Shown here in pieces: positions 26,057-35,511 of a stretch of DNA of 64,000 nt. The stretch's first letter is position 1, and every line of letters begins with the position of its first letter. The notes beneath the pieces were generated by a model. It had not been told where the DNA came from. It saw nothing but the letters and a program-made list of their open reading frames with translations, and did no database searches. The DNA comes from Pigmentiphaga litoralis (lineage in GTDB: Bacteria; Pseudomonadota; Gammaproteobacteria; Burkholderiales; Burkholderiaceae_B): positions 1,502,801-1,566,800 of the forward strand of contig NZ_BMXQ01000001.1 of assembly GCF_014651835.1 (NCBI RefSeq), given 5' to 3'. Made by a program: the position numbers and the translations under genes.

Positions 26057-27030
26057 CAGCTTCCCAATCGAGCCAGGCCGCGAAACACGGCCAGGAATCC
26101 CGCGCCCGCGGTGACGATGATCAGCGCGGGCAACAAGGTCAGCACCATCACGCCGGTCATCTTGACCGTCAGCTTGCCGACCCGTTCTTTCAGCAGCATG
26201 CGGCGCTGCTCTCGCACCCGCTCGCTGAATTGTTTGAGCGGCTCTTGCACCGCGCCGCCGTGCTTGTCGACCTGCACGATCAAGCGCGCCACGGCCGCCA
26301 GGTCTTCGTTGTCGAACCCGGTGGCCAGGCGCTGCAGCGATTGTTCGCGGCCCAGTCCCCGGGCATGTTGGTTGGTCGCGATCTCCAGCTCGCCGGCCAG
26401 CACCGGTATGACCCTGCCGAATTCCGTCACGATCACATGCAGGCTCTGGTCGATGGACAGGCCCACGCCCTGCAGCAGCCGCAGCAGATCGATCAGCAGC
26501 GGCAATTCGTCGGCCGCGCGCTTGACGCGGGCACCCGCCACCTTTTGCAGCACCCACTTGGGCAACATGTAGCCAATACCGAATCCGATGAACAGACCGA
26601 ACGCGATCACCTGGAAGGAATGCGAGCCTTCCAGATACAACCAGACCACCAGCGGCAGACCCAGGCCGAGCACGGCGCGCGCAAAAATGAATTGCGACCG
26701 CGCGCGTACGGGGTCCTTGAAGCCGCAGCGGTCGACAAGCAAACGATCCTCTGCCGCCAGCAGTTGGGCGCCGATCCGCCCTTCGCCCCACTTGCGGCCC
26801 AGTTCCGCCGTGCTGTCGAACATGGCGCGCATACGATCACGCGAGCCCGGCGCAGCGGCGCGCGCCATGGCCTCGGCCAGCTCGGGTTGCTCGCGCGCGG
26901 TAATCGCGGAGTTGACGGTGCGCTGGTTGCGCGTCTGGCGGGACGAGCGCGACAGCAGCGACAGGCCCGCCAGCAGCAATGCGGCAGCCAGGGCGATCAG
27001 CGCGGCTGCGGTCAGAAGTTGCGGGGTCAT
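26056..27030 (-). CDS. tadC: TadC inner-membrane platform protein
   Basis: T2SS F-domain integral membrane protein of 324 residues. It has membrane helices at about 5-25, 115-160 and 290-320, and a cytoplasmic F domain with DELPLLIDLLRLLQGVGLSIDQSL and GGAVQEPLKQFSERVREQRR. With TadB it forms the inner-membrane platform that the TadA ATPase drives. It lies between tadB and tadD with short or no gaps. Confidence 0.92.
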   Translation of the reverse strand: MTPQLLTAAALIALAAALLLAGLSLLSRSSRQTRNQRTVNSAITAREQPELAEAMARAAAPGSRDRMRAMFDSTAELGRKWGEGRIGAQLLAAEDRLLVDRCGFKDPVRARSQFIFARAVLGLGLPLVVWLYLEGSHSFQVIAFGLFIGFGIGYMLPKWVLQKVAGARVKRAADELPLLIDLLRLLQGVGLSIDQSLHVIVTEFGRVIPVLAGELEIATNQHARGLGREQSLQRLATGFDNEDLAAVARLIVQVDKHGGAVQEPLKQFSERVREQRRMLLKERVGKLTVKMTGVMVLTLLPALIIVTAGAGFLAVFRGLARLGS

Positions 27031-27057
27031 CGTGGGTCCCTGGTCATGGTTTCAACC

Positions 27058-28005
27058 TCATACCGACTTCGCCATGCGATACAACCAGAACGAACCGGCC
27101 ACCTGCAGGAACACCGCGCCGAGCAGCATCTTCTTGCCAGACGAGTCGTCCCACATGCCCATGAACATCGCATTGTTGAAAATCACAATGAATCCGGCGA
27201 CGAAGATCGGCAACAGCGCCAGGATCCAGGCCGACAGCCTGACCTCGGCCGACAAGGCGTGCAGTTCCTCGCGGGCCTGCTGCAGGTCGCGCATGAAGCC
27301 TGCCATCCGCTCCAGCACCATGTCGCTGCGGCCACCGAAACGCAAGGCGACGCCGATCACGGCCGCGACCAGTTCCAGCTCGCGAAAGCGATACAGGCGC
27401 GCCACATAGAACAGCGATGCATCCAGTTCCATGCCCGCGCGGTTCAACTGATTGGCGCGCTCCAGCACATCGAACAAGGGGCGATCGACACCAGGCACCG
27501 CGGTGTGGAATGCCGACCCCAGGCTGTTGCCGATCGTGATCAGGCGCACCAGGCCGTCGATCAGTCCAGGCAGTTGCCGCACCATGGCCGCATTGCGTTT
27601 GCTTGCGGCGTACCACAGGCGGAAATAGGTGCCAACGACAACCAGTCCAGCCGTGATCACAGCCCCCAGCACGCCGCTGAACAGCAGTGCGACCACTGGC
27701 AGCACCACCAGCAAGGCGATCATGGGCGCATAGAAACGGGTGTCGCCGGTCATGCCGGCGCGCAGCAGCAGATTGTCCCAATGGCCGCCTATCCCCGACA
27801 CGCGCATGGGCGCACGCCCCGTGGGGATCTCGGGCGGGGGCGCCAGCGTGGGCGCAACCGATGCCACCGAACGGCCAAGCTGCTGTTCAACAAACGCACT
27901 GGCGGCGTTGCGGCGCGTGCGCGCCGACGACGACTGCCAGAGCCACAGCGCCGCCGCGATCAGCAGCAGCGCCATGCACAGAATGCCCAGGACCGCGACG
28001 CTCAT
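27058..28005 (-). CDS. tadB: TadB inner-membrane platform protein
   Basis: T2SS F-domain membrane protein of 315 residues. An N-terminal helix (VAVLGILCMALLLIAAALW) is followed by a linker, a hydrophobic pair at about 105-140, the cytoplasmic F domain (QLPGLIDGLVRLITIGNSLG, GRSDMVLERMAGFMRDLQQ) and C-terminal helices. The frame extends to 28137, but the ATG at 28005, touching the tadA stop, is the natural start. It pairs with TadC in the assembly platform. Confidence 0.92.
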   Translation of the reverse strand: MSVAVLGILCMALLLIAAALWLWQSSSARTRRNAASAFVEQQLGRSVASVAPTLAPPPEIPTGRAPMRVSGIGGHWDNLLLRAGMTGDTRFYAPMIALLVVLPVVALLFSGVLGAVITAGLVVVGTYFRLWYAASKRNAAMVRQLPGLIDGLVRLITIGNSLGSAFHTAVPGVDRPLFDVLERANQLNRAGMELDASLFYVARLYRFRELELVAAVIGVALRFGGRSDMVLERMAGFMRDLQQAREELHALSAEVRLSAWILALLPIFVAGFIVIFNNAMFMGMWDDSSGKKMLLGAVFLQVAGSFWLYRMAKSV

Positions 28006-29366
28006 CAGCGACCTCGCGACCAGAAACCGCCGTTGCCCCCGGCAGCGGGCGGTGGTGCTTCCGGCGTTGGCGTCCGTAACTGATCCCGGTATTTCGCCAG
28101 CTTGGGCGTATGCGGATGGATGCCGAGCGAGATCCACCGATCCTTCTCTTCGCCATCGGGCGTCACGAAGCTTTCGTAGCGGAACAGTTCCTGGGTGGCG
28201 ATGACGTTATCGCCCATGCCTGTCACCTCCGAGATCGAGGTGATCCGGCGGCGGCCGTTGGAAAGGCGACCGATCTGCACCACGAAGTCGAGCGCGCTGG
28301 CGATCTGCCGGCGCAGGCTGTCCTCGCTGCCCTGAAAGCCGGCAAAGCCCGCCAGCATCTCGATCCGGTACAGGCACTCGCGCGGAGAATTGGCGTGAAT
28401 GGTCGCCATCGATCCTTCGTGGCCGGTGTTCATTGCCTGCAGCATGTCCATGACTTCCGGGCCCCGGACTTCGCCGACCACCACACGATCGGGCCGCATC
28501 CGCAAGCTGTTGCGGATCAGGTCGCGAATCGTCACCGCGCCGGCGCCTTCGAAGCCGCCCTGGCGCGATTCCAGCCGCACCACATGCGGGTGATTCAAGG
28601 ACAATTCGGCCGTGTCTTCCACCGTCACGACGCGTTCCGTTTCAGGCACGAAAAAAGCCAGTGCATTGAGCAGCGACGTCTTGCCCGAGCTGGTGCCGCC
28701 GGACACCAGGATGTTGCACCGCTCGCGCACCGCGACACTCAACAGGCGATGGATCTCTTCGTTGAACGTGCCCAGGGTCAGCAGGTCCGCGGGCTTGAGG
28801 GGGTCCTTCCTGAACTTCCGGATCGACACCATCGGGCCGTCGACCGCCAGCGGCTCGATGACCACATTCAGGCGGCCGCCGTCGGGCAGGCGCGCATCGA
28901 CCATCGGGCTGGACTCATCGAGCCGCCGACCCAGCGGCGCAAGAATGCGGCGCACGATGCGCAGCAGATGATTGTTATCGCTGAAGCGCAGGCTTTCCTT
29001 GGCCAGGATGCCCCGCCGCGACACGAACACGTTGTCATAGCCGTTGATCAACACGTCTTCGACGGCGGCGTCAGCCAGCAGGTCTTCCAGCGGGCCCAGA
29101 CCGGCAAGTTCCTTGGTCAGGGCAGCAGACACCTGGCGCAATTCGCTTTCATTGATCGGCACGCGGCGCAGGCGCACGAAGCTGTCGACCTCCAGGTCGA
29201 CGAACTGCTGGATGGCCGCGCGCGACCAGCGGCCGAATTCCGCGCCCAGCTCTTCGATACGGCTCAGAAGGTGCTCGTGGGCGGCGGCCTTCACGTCGTG
29301 GAAGCGCTGCGTGTTGACGAACGCCACGCCGTCATCGGCAAATTCGATAGAAGCCGTCATATCCAT
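28005..29366 (-). CDS. tadA: TadA/CpaF-family pilus assembly ATPase
   Basis: Type II/IV secretion ATPase of 453 residues that powers Flp pilus extension and retraction. The Walker A motif [10 protein letters not shown] is near residue 225, followed by the Asp box, Walker B with [14 protein letters not shown] and the His box [13 protein letters not shown]. The N-terminal domain includes the CpaF-type [13 protein letters not shown] Pro/Ala/Gly-rich tail of about 20 residues ends the protein. It is a classical, complete enzyme at the centre of the operon. Confidence 0.95.
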   Translation of the reverse strand: MDMTASIEFADDGVAFVNTQRFHDVKAAAHEHLLSRIEELGAEFGRWSRAAIQQFVDLEVDSFVRLRRVPINESELRQVSAALTKELAGLGPLEDLLADAAVEDVLINGYDNVFVSRRGILAKESLRFSDNNHLLRIVRRILAPLGRRLDESSPMVDARLPDGGRLNVVIEPLAVDGPMVSIRKFRKDPLKPADLLTLGTFNEEIHRLLSVAVRERCNILVSGGTSSGKTSLLNALAFFVPETERVVTVEDTAELSLNHPHVVRLESRQGGFEGAGAVTIRDLIRNSLRMRPDRVVVGEVRGPEVMDMLQAMNTGHEGSMATIHANSPRECLYRIEMLAGFAGFQGSEDSLRRQIASALDFVVQIGRLSNGRRRITSISEVTGMGDNVIATQELFRYESFVTPDGEEKDRWISLGIHPHTPKLAKYRDQLRTPTPEAPPPAAGGNGGFWSRGR

Positions 29367-29414
29367 GATTTCTGTTCTATCCCGGTCAACTTAAAACCCG
29401 ATGCATGCGCATGG

Positions 29415-30707
29415 CTAGGCCAGATGCTTTTGCACGCCGGGCAGCCAGCGCGACAACCACTTGTTTGCCCCGGCTTTTTCCGTCCGTTCCGACAAGGCGT
29501 CCGCCAGGTTCTGCACCGCGCGCACGTAAGGGTCGCGGTCTGACACGTCGTGAAGCAGGCGGCCCTGGTTGGTGCTGCTCATCAGCGCGAGGGTGCGGTC
29601 GGGCAAGGAGGCCAGCAGGTCGACACCGAACCGCTCGGCGATCTGGTCGGAGGTCATGCCATAACGTTCGTCGTAGCGATTGACCACCAGGCGCAGCCGC
29701 GAGCGGTCGACATCGCGGCCGTCCAGATCCCGCAGGGTGTCGGCCAGCGACACCAGTGACCCCACGCCCTGATCGGTCACCAGCCAGGTCTGATCGGCCG
29801 CGCGTACCAGGCTCGCAACGAACTCCGGATTGGTAAAGCCGCCCAGATCGGCAAGCAGCACCCCGAAGTGCTCCCGCAATTTTTCGAGCAGGCCCAGCGA
29901 ATCGGCATGCGACACGGTGCGCATTTCGCCCAGGTCGCGCGGCAGCGGAATCACTGTCACACCGCTCGGGCTGCGCGACAGCGCCGTGTTCACCAGCGTC
30001 TCGTCGAAACGGCGCAGGTTGCGCACGGCTTCGGCAAAATGGAAGGTGCCCGACACGTTCAGGTACAGCTGGCCATCGGCAATCGGCCAGCCCAGATCCA
30101 GCAGCGCCGCTTTCTGGGAACCGGTGCCTGGGGCCGCCTTGCGGCCGGCTTCCGGCGCCGCCGGCGGGGCGCTCATCTGCATCTGCACCAGCGTCGACAG
30201 ATGTGCACCCAGGGTGCTTGCCCCGACGCCGGCCCGCACACCCAGAATGACGATCAGCTGGCCGCGGCCCGGCCGGCGCGAGCGGCCTCCACCGTTGGAC
30301 TGCAGCACCCGCCGCACGACATCCTGCACTTCGTTCTCGTTGGCGAGGTCGATGAAGTCCCGGACGCCGGCCCGCAGCGCGGCAATCGCGCCTTCGGGCC
30401 GGGTGATCGAGCCGACCGCGACCACCGGCAGCGTCGGCGCGACGCGTGCGAGCTGGCGCGCCAGCTCGGTGGCCTGCGCCATCTTGCCGGGTTGCGATTC
30501 ATCGATCCCGAAATCCAGGAACACCATCTGCGGAATGAGTTCGGCCAGCCTGACCGACAGGCGATCCGATGCCGCGTTTTCCTGCACCATCATCCCGTCA
30601 TCGGCCAATGCGGCAGCCAGGTGCTGGGCGGCGGTGTTATCCGTCGTGAAGAACAGGAAACGGCGGGCATCGTGCAAACTGGCCAACTCCTTGGTTCGCG
30701 CGTTCAT
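29415..30707 (-). CDS. tadZ: TadZ/CpaE-like pilus-localising MinD-family ATPase
   Basis: Protein of 430 residues with an N-terminal receiver-like domain (FLFFTTDN to about 130) and a MinD/ParA-like domain. The deviant P-loop reads GVRAGVGASTLG: the signature lysine of KGGxGKS is replaced by Arg and the GKS lysine by Ala, as in other TadZ proteins. Later motifs are VLLADLGGF and VVNRYDERYG. TadZ is thought to mark the pole and place the pilus machine. AGGAG eight bases before the ATG supports the start. Confidence 0.9.
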   Translation of the reverse strand: MNARTKELASLHDARRFLFFTTDNTAAQHLAAALADDGMMVQENAASDRLSVRLAELIPQMVFLDFGIDESQPGKMAQATELARQLARVAPTLPVVAVGSITRPEGAIAALRAGVRDFIDLANENEVQDVVRRVLQSNGGGRSRRPGRGQLIVILGVRAGVGASTLGAHLSTLVQMQMSAPPAAPEAGRKAAPGTGSQKAALLDLGWPIADGQLYLNVSGTFHFAEAVRNLRRFDETLVNTALSRSPSGVTVIPLPRDLGEMRTVSHADSLGLLEKLREHFGVLLADLGGFTNPEFVASLVRAADQTWLVTDQGVGSLVSLADTLRDLDGRDVDRSRLRLVVNRYDERYGMTSDQIAERFGVDLLASLPDRTLALMSSTNQGRLLHDVSDRDPYVRAVQNLADALSERTEKAGANKWLSRWLPGVQKHLA

Positions 30708-30736
30708 AACTCTTGCTCCTGGGCGACCTCGTAGCC

Positions 30737-32053
30737 CTATTTGGAAAAGCCCGGCAGCTCGTCGCCGCTGGCAATTCCCAACACATAACTGCCCCAGGCG
30801 TTTGCCGGGGTGTCGCGCTTGTCCTGCGACGCGCCCGGCAAGGGCAGCGCCACGCCTTTCATGATCGGCCGCACCAGGCGCGGCGTAACCACGATCAGCA
30901 GCTCTTTTTCGCGCTGCTGATAGTTCATGCTGCGGAAGAAGGCGCCAATGATCGGCAGGTCGCCAAGCAAAGGCATCTTCGACAGGTTCGACGACGTCGT
31001 CCGCGAGACCAGCCCGCCGATCACATAGCTTTCACCGTCGCCCAATTCCACCGTCGTATCGGCGCGCCGCGTGATGATCGCGGGGATCTGCGTGCCGTTG
31101 ATGTTCACGCCGTTCGTGTAGTCCAGATCGCTGGCTTCCGGCGCGACCTTGAGCGCGATGCGGTCCTTCGACAGCACCGTCGGCGTCACGGTCAGCCCGA
31201 TACCGAAAGGCTTGTAGACCACCGTCGTCGTGCCCAGGCCACCTGCCTGCGGCACCGGCAATTCGCCGCCGGCCAGGAACTTGGCGCTCTGCCCCGACAG
31301 CGCGACCAGCGTCGGTTCGGCCAGCACCCGCGCCAGGCCGTTCGATTCGAGCAGGCGCAGATTGGTATCGAGCAGGAAGTTGCCGCGTGTCAGTCCCAGC
31401 GCCAGGTCGAACATGGACCCGGTCGGCGCGATCTGGCTCGCCAATCCGAAGTTGAAGGAACCCCGCGTGTTGCTGGCCGAAAAATTGAAGCCCGCTTCCT
31501 TCAAGGTCTGTTTGTTGAATTCGACAACTTTCACCTCGACCTGCACGACACCGCCGGCATCAACGACCGAGTTGTCGAAGACCTGCTGCGCGCCCACGGC
31601 GTTGTCGGCCGCCGCGGCGGCGCGACGATGCGACAGCAAGGAATCGGCGCGGCCACTCATGACCGCCGTGTCACCGTAGATCGACGTTTTGACGCCCTCA
31701 TCGGGCAGCAGCGTGGCCAGGTCACCGGTCACACGAACCAGATAGACCTGCGGGGCTTCGACACCGCGCAGCCAGACCGACACCATGGTGGTGCCCGGCT
31801 TCTTGCCGACCACGACCACGCTGCCGCGGCGCGTTTCCGTGGCCCGCTCCAGCATGACATCGGCCACTTCCGGATCGACCACGGCCACGCGTTCCAGGGC
31901 GCCCGGGATCGAGAGCTGGTACTGGTCGCGCACGGCGACCGACACCTGCCGCGGGCCGTCATCGGCCGCGCCGGCGGGCACCATAAAACACAGGGCAAGC
32001 GCTGCCGCAAGCGGCCATTTACGGAACACCATCCTGAAAGGTCCTGTCGTCAT
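30737..32053 (-). CDS. rcpA: Tad outer-membrane secretin (RcpA/CpaC type)
   Basis: Outer-membrane secretin of about 438 residues. A signal peptide starting at MVFRKWPLAAALALCFMVPA (an ATG at 32035 would fit as well) is followed by the N-terminal secretin domain (LSIPGALERVAVVDPEVADV), a BON-like region and the C-terminal secretin channel (VLAEPTLVALSGQSAKFLAG, VIGGLVSRTTSSNLSKMPLL, ELLIVVTPRLVRP). It forms the exit pore of the Flp pilus and ends about 30 bases before tadZ. Confidence 0.93.
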   Translation of the reverse strand: MTTGPFRMVFRKWPLAAALALCFMVPAGAADDGPRQVSVAVRDQYQLSIPGALERVAVVDPEVADVMLERATETRRGSVVVVGKKPGTTMVSVWLRGVEAPQVYLVRVTGDLATLLPDEGVKTSIYGDTAVMSGRADSLLSHRRAAAAADNAVGAQQVFDNSVVDAGGVVQVEVKVVEFNKQTLKEAGFNFSASNTRGSFNFGLASQIAPTGSMFDLALGLTRGNFLLDTNLRLLESNGLARVLAEPTLVALSGQSAKFLAGGELPVPQAGGLGTTTVVYKPFGIGLTVTPTVLSKDRIALKVAPEASDLDYTNGVNINGTQIPAIITRRADTTVELGDGESYVIGGLVSRTTSSNLSKMPLLGDLPIIGAFFRSMNYQQREKELLIVVTPRLVRPIMKGVALPLPGASQDKRDTPANAWGSYVLGIASGDELPGFSK

Positions 32054-32068
32054 CGATGCTCTGCCCAC

Positions 32069-33046
32069 TTAAAAACCGACCGTTTCGCGCTGCGTGCCGC
32101 GCACCACTTCCACCGTATTCGGCTGCACGCGCGGCAGCGTCGGCGCCGCCACCGGACGCGGTGCGGCGGGACGCGGCGCCGCCACTTGCGGCACGGCGCG
32201 CGGCGCGGGCGCGGTACGCCCTTCACCTGCCAGGCCGCTCAACTCGTTGCCGGCGTAGGCCAGGTTGTCGGCGTTCCTGAGGGCCTCGCGCTGCTCGGGC
32301 GTCAGCGTTCCCTTGGCCGCCAGGACCGTCGGCACTTCGGGGAACAAGGCCACATCGGGCACGGTGGGATCGGTGGGATGACGCAGGGCCAGTTGCAGAC
32401 GGCCGTTCTGCGTCGCCAGCAACAGGCGGTTCACATCGGCGGTCGGCACCGCCAGCACGGCGGTGCGCGGCACGACCGGGCCGCTGTTGCGCAGCGTTTC
32501 TTCGGAAGCGGGCGGACCGTCGACCGAGTCCTGGCCGTACGTCAGCACGCGCAAGCGGGACAGCAGCAGCCGCGACTGGGTCTTGCTGATGTCCTGCGCC
32601 TGCTTGAGCGTGAAGAACACATCGACCATGTCGCCCGGGGTAACGCGATTGCCGCTGCCGACGACCTCGTCGACCGACACCGCCACCGCGCGTTCGCCTT
32701 CCTTCAGCTGCAGGGTCAGGCCCTTGGCCAGCGTCGCGTCGACCACGGGCGTGCCGGGTCCGATATCGATCCTGGGTATCTTGCCTGCCAGCGCGGCAAC
32801 AGTCGTGAAGCTGCCCGCCGGGTTGATCGGCAGCGGCACGACCTTGAGCGACGCAGGGTCGATGACCGTGCCGGCGGGCAGCAGCTTGTCGGCCACCACC
32901 ACCTGGAACTGGGTCTGCGACACCGGGTTGCTGGCCTCTGTCGGCGCCGGGGCGTCAGGGGTCCGGGCCAGCATCAGGGCGTAGACGCCCAGCAGCAGGG
33001 CCACCAGGACCAGCAGCGCCGCAACGATCTTGGTCACATTGTTCAT
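32069..33046 (-). CDS. cpaB: Flp pilus assembly protein CpaB (RcpC)
   Basis: Periplasmic/inner-membrane-anchored protein of 325 residues. One N-terminal helix (IVAALLVLVALLLGVYALML), then a SAF-like domain with VVVADKLLPAGTVIDPASLK, and the CpaB segment VDEVVGSGNRVTPGDMVDVF. The C-terminal 70 residues are Pro/Ala/Arg-rich and low-complexity. SAF domains bind carbohydrate, and CpaB is thought to link secretin and peptidoglycan. It precedes the secretin gene in the usual order. Confidence 0.92.
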   Translation of the reverse strand: MNNVTKIVAALLVLVALLLGVYALMLARTPDAPAPTEASNPVSQTQFQVVVADKLLPAGTVIDPASLKVVPLPINPAGSFTTVAALAGKIPRIDIGPGTPVVDATLAKGLTLQLKEGERAVAVSVDEVVGSGNRVTPGDMVDVFFTLKQAQDISKTQSRLLLSRLRVLTYGQDSVDGPPASEETLRNSGPVVPRTAVLAVPTADVNRLLLATQNGRLQLALRHPTDPTVPDVALFPEVPTVLAAKGTLTPEQREALRNADNLAYAGNELSGLAGEGRTAPAPRAVPQVAAPRPAAPRPVAAPTLPRVQPNTVEVVRGTQRETVGF

Positions 33047-33088
33047 CGACTCAGGGCCTTATAGGTCAGCATGGCTAAGGAAGACGTT

Positions 33089-33625
33089 TCAGCTCGCGGT
33101 CGCGCCGATCTGCACGGTGCCGCGGGACGACAGGTTCAGGGGAATCCAGTTGCTGCCCGGCCCGAAGAGTGTTTCGAGCCATGCGCCCAGCGGGACCAGT
33201 TCAGGAATCAGCGGAAAGTTGCGATAGTTGGCATAGGTGACCTCGACCGTGCCGCAGGTCAGCACCGGGCTGTAGGTGCACGGCTGGATGGTGGGCGCGC
33301 ATACGACCGGACCCTGGCCGAGCGTCTGGCGGAACTGGTTGAGCCACACCATCGATGCATTGGCCGCGGAACAGCCCATTGCGCTCGCGGTGGAGGTCGG
33401 CGAGGGCGCGATCGATGCCTGCAACATGGCTCGTGCGCCTTCCTGGGCGGCGCGCGACAGGGTCTGCTGCACCATGAGCAAGGCGCCGTAACTGGCAATG
33501 CCGAAGAATATGAACAGGAACAGCAGGCAGACGAGCGAGAACTCGAGTGCGGCCACGCCGCGTTGGCGGCGGAACCTGGCGGCGCGACAGGCCGGTGCGT
33601 GCAGGGTGGCGTCGACATGCATCAT
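33089..33625 (-). CDS. tadE: TadE-like minor pseudopilin (second)
   Basis: Pseudopilin of 178 residues. The basic leader is followed by RQRGVAALEFSLVCLLFLFIF, with glycine at -1 and Glu at +5 of the mature end, as for TadV-processed TadE proteins. The mature part has four cysteines (GCSAAN, VCAPTIQPC, LTCGTV). The frame extends far upstream, but the double ATG at 33625 overlaps the stop of the first tadE gene, indicating translational coupling. Confidence 0.88.
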   Translation of the reverse strand: MMHVDATLHAPACRAARFRRQRGVAALEFSLVCLLFLFIFFGIASYGALLMVQQTLSRAAQEGARAMLQASIAPSPTSTASAMGCSAANASMVWLNQFRQTLGQGPVVCAPTIQPCTYSPVLTCGTVEVTYANYRNFPLIPELVPLGAWLETLFGPGSNWIPLNLSSRGTVQIGATAS

Positions 33626-34248
33626 CAGGCTCCCGTTCCCATGCGTTGCAGGACGGACGGATCCAGCGTCACGGTCGCGACGCCTTGAAGGTTGCCGGGC
33701 ACGACAAGGCCCAGTCCCGGCACGGTCGGGACGAGCGGGTTCGCGCGATAGTTGTAGGCCACAGTGAGGGTGGCCTGACATTGATCGGTCGATTGATAGC
33801 CGCAGAAGACCTTCGCGCTGGGGACGCCGCCGGTGAAGCGGGCGACGCACTGCGACGCGCCAGCGGTGCCGTCGGCATTGGCGCAGCGGCCGTTGACGAC
33901 GGCTTCGCACGTCGGCACAGCGCCGGCGCCCTGCAGCCAGCTCACGCGATCGGCGGCAACCTGACAGGCGAGCTTCAGGCGCTCGTTCAATTGGGACATC
34001 ATGACCGAGGGTGTGCTTGGTGCGGACACGAGGCGATAGCGCAGGGTCGCGCGCGCGCCGTCCTCGGCCGCCAGTGTCAAAGACTGCTGGGCAGTAAAGA
34101 TCAGGCCGAACGTCAACACGCCGTAAAACAGCAAAAAGAAAAGCGGGAAAACAATGGCGAATTCGATCGCATAAACCCCGGACTGTCGCCGTGGTGCATC
34201 GTCGACACGGCGGCCGTTGCAAGGCCTGGTTCTGCCGGTACCACGCAT
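33625..34248 (-). CDS. tadE: TadE-like minor pseudopilin (first)
   Basis: Pseudopilin of 207 residues. After a basic N-terminus comes RQSGVYAIEFAIVFPLFFLLF: cleavage after Gly is expected, with Glu at +5. The mature domain carries several cysteines (LACQ, TCEAV, RCANA, QCVAR, FCGY, QCQA) that probably form disulphides. AGGGGA six bases before the ATG at 34248 supports this start over the frame opening at 34308. It likely forms a priming complex with the second TadE and TadG. Confidence 0.88.
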   Translation of the reverse strand: MRGTGRTRPCNGRRVDDAPRRQSGVYAIEFAIVFPLFFLLFYGVLTFGLIFTAQQSLTLAAEDGARATLRYRLVSAPSTPSVMMSQLNERLKLACQVAADRVSWLQGAGAVPTCEAVVNGRCANADGTAGASQCVARFTGGVPSAKVFCGYQSTDQCQATLTVAYNYRANPLVPTVPGLGLVVPGNLQGVATVTLDPSVLQRMGTGA

Positions 34249-34424
34249 CCTGTTTCCCCTGCTCAATCCAAAAATCGGCCTCTTGCGAGGGATTCGAAAC
34301 AGCACCACGTGCCTGCTACGCCTGGTCAGGCTGTCGCAGCCTCATGTTGTCGACCCACGTTTCGGCACCCACACGGCATGAATCGTGTTGGCACAGGCGA
34401 GGCCGGCTCCTCGCCTGTGGACCT

Positions 34425-34634
34425 TCAACCGCCGGTGGCCCCGCCCCCGGTTGCCGGCGCGGTGCCGGTTGCACCCGTCAGCTTCGCCGAGATGCGACCA
34501 AAGAGCAGCGACAGGTCAGTACCCAGGGCCGTCAAAGCCACGATGATCCCTACTGCCACCAGGCCGGCGATCAAGCCATACTCGATGGCCGTGGCGCCTT
34601 CTTCGTCTTTCAGAAACTTCATGATTTCTTGCAT
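34425..34634 (-). CDS. flp: Flp-family type IVb pilin (major pilin candidate 1)
   Basis: Pilin of 69 residues with the Flp signature: leader MQEIMKFLKDEEG, then ATAIEYGLIAGLVAVGIIVA with Glu at +5 and Tyr at +6 of the mature end. TadV is expected to cleave after the glycine. The C-terminal tail is Gly/Thr/Ala-rich (TGTAPATGGGATGG). AAGGAG lies seven bases before the ATG. A gap of about 176 bases follows before tadE, so a promoter or processing site may lie there. Confidence 0.93.
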   Translation of the reverse strand: MQEIMKFLKDEEGATAIEYGLIAGLVAVGIIVALTALGTDLSLLFGRISAKLTGATGTAPATGGGATGG

Positions 34635-34674
34635 GGTTCACTCCTTGAACGTGCCACTCATTGCTGCTGGCAAA

Positions 34675-35214
34675 TCACGATTGCCAGACCAGCATCCCCA
34701 CCGTCCCCACCGCCATATAGGCGGCATACGGAATTCCGCGCCGTTGCCGGCGTCTTGGTGTGTCGCTCGCAAAACGCCAAGCGGCCGGCATCGGTAGTAC
34801 AGCAGCGAGTCGTTCCCCGACGTCCTTCGCCGCGACGCCCCAGATCGAGCTGGCAAAACCCAGCGCCATCGCATGGCCCGCAGCCATCAGGCTGGCAATC
34901 ACAAATACCGGCAACAGCGCTGCGGGCCCCATCCACCATCCCACCACCGCGAAAAACTTGACGTCCCCCGCTCCCATCGCGCGGAACGCGTACAACGGCA
35001 ACAACAACACGAACCCGACAACAAGCCCGGTGACTGCCGGTTCCAGCTCGGTGGCAAGACGACCGATGCCGCCATCACTCAACGCCAAAAAACTACCCTG
35101 CACGACCAGGCCAAGGACGACCAGCACGTTGAACACCTTGCGAACCGAGAGGTCGCCAATCAGCACCAACGTACAAAGCACAACGAAACTTCCAAGGTGA
35201 AATGCGCTGACCAT
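34675..35214 (-). CDS. tadV: Prepilin peptidase TadV (CpaA)
   Basis: A24-family aspartic membrane peptidase of 179 residues that would cleave the leaders of the two Flp pilins and the TadE proteins. Hydrophobic helices run throughout. The first catalytic aspartate is in VLIGDLSVRKVFN and the second in the hallmark MGAGDVKF. A basic Arg-rich loop (TPRRRQRRG) precedes the last helix. The frame opens at 35250, but the ATG at 35214 gives a normal start. It sits between the two pilin genes. Confidence 0.92.
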   Translation of the reverse strand: MVSAFHLGSFVVLCTLVLIGDLSVRKVFNVLVVLGLVVQGSFLALSDGGIGRLATELEPAVTGLVVGFVLLLPLYAFRAMGAGDVKFFAVVGWWMGPAALLPVFVIASLMAAGHAMALGFASSIWGVAAKDVGERLAAVLPMPAAWRFASDTPRRRQRRGIPYAAYMAVGTVGMLVWQS

Positions 35215-35262
35215 AGCGGGGCCTGTTTTGGGGACCGTGTGACGTGCCAATCGTTAACTGAA

Positions 35263-35433
35263 TCAAGTAATCGTCGTAATGTTGGTTGATATGCGCCTGA
35301 ATAATCCATCAAGGCTTCCACCCAATGCCGTTAAAGCAAGGATGATGCCCAACGCCACCAAACCAGCGATCAATCCATATTCAATGGCGGTCGCGCCCTC
35401 TTCATTATTTAGAAACCTTGAAACGGCTTGCAT
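35263..35433 (-). CDS. flp: Flp-family type IVb pilin (candidate 2)
   Basis: Pilin of 56 residues: leader MQAVSRFLNNEEG, mature end ATAIEYGLIAGLVALGIILA with Glu +5 and Tyr +6. The frame opens at a TTG at 35454, but GGAG six bases before ATG 35433 decides the start and gives a leader of normal length. It is the first gene of the Tad operon and is nearly identical to the other pilin in its first 40 mature residues but has a shorter tail. Either could be the main pilus subunit. Confidence 0.92.
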   Translation of the reverse strand: MQAVSRFLNNEEGATAIEYGLIAGLVALGIILALTALGGSLDGLFRRISTNITTIT

Positions 35434-35511
35434 TACCTTCTCCAGATTCATCAACTATTCAGCAGACGACTTAACAGATGCGCTTGAAACAACTGCTTGC
35501 ACACTGCGCCA

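Noticed and set aside
26038-28083. Antisense open frame of 681 codons over tadB/tadC
   Set aside because: Gln/His/Arg-rich shadow frame; the real genes have continuous Tad order and overlapping starts.
34634-34670. TGGCACG upstream of the first flp as a sigma-54 -24 element
   Set aside because: No GC doublet at the required distance (AAGGA instead of TTGCA); it overlaps the ribosome-binding site.
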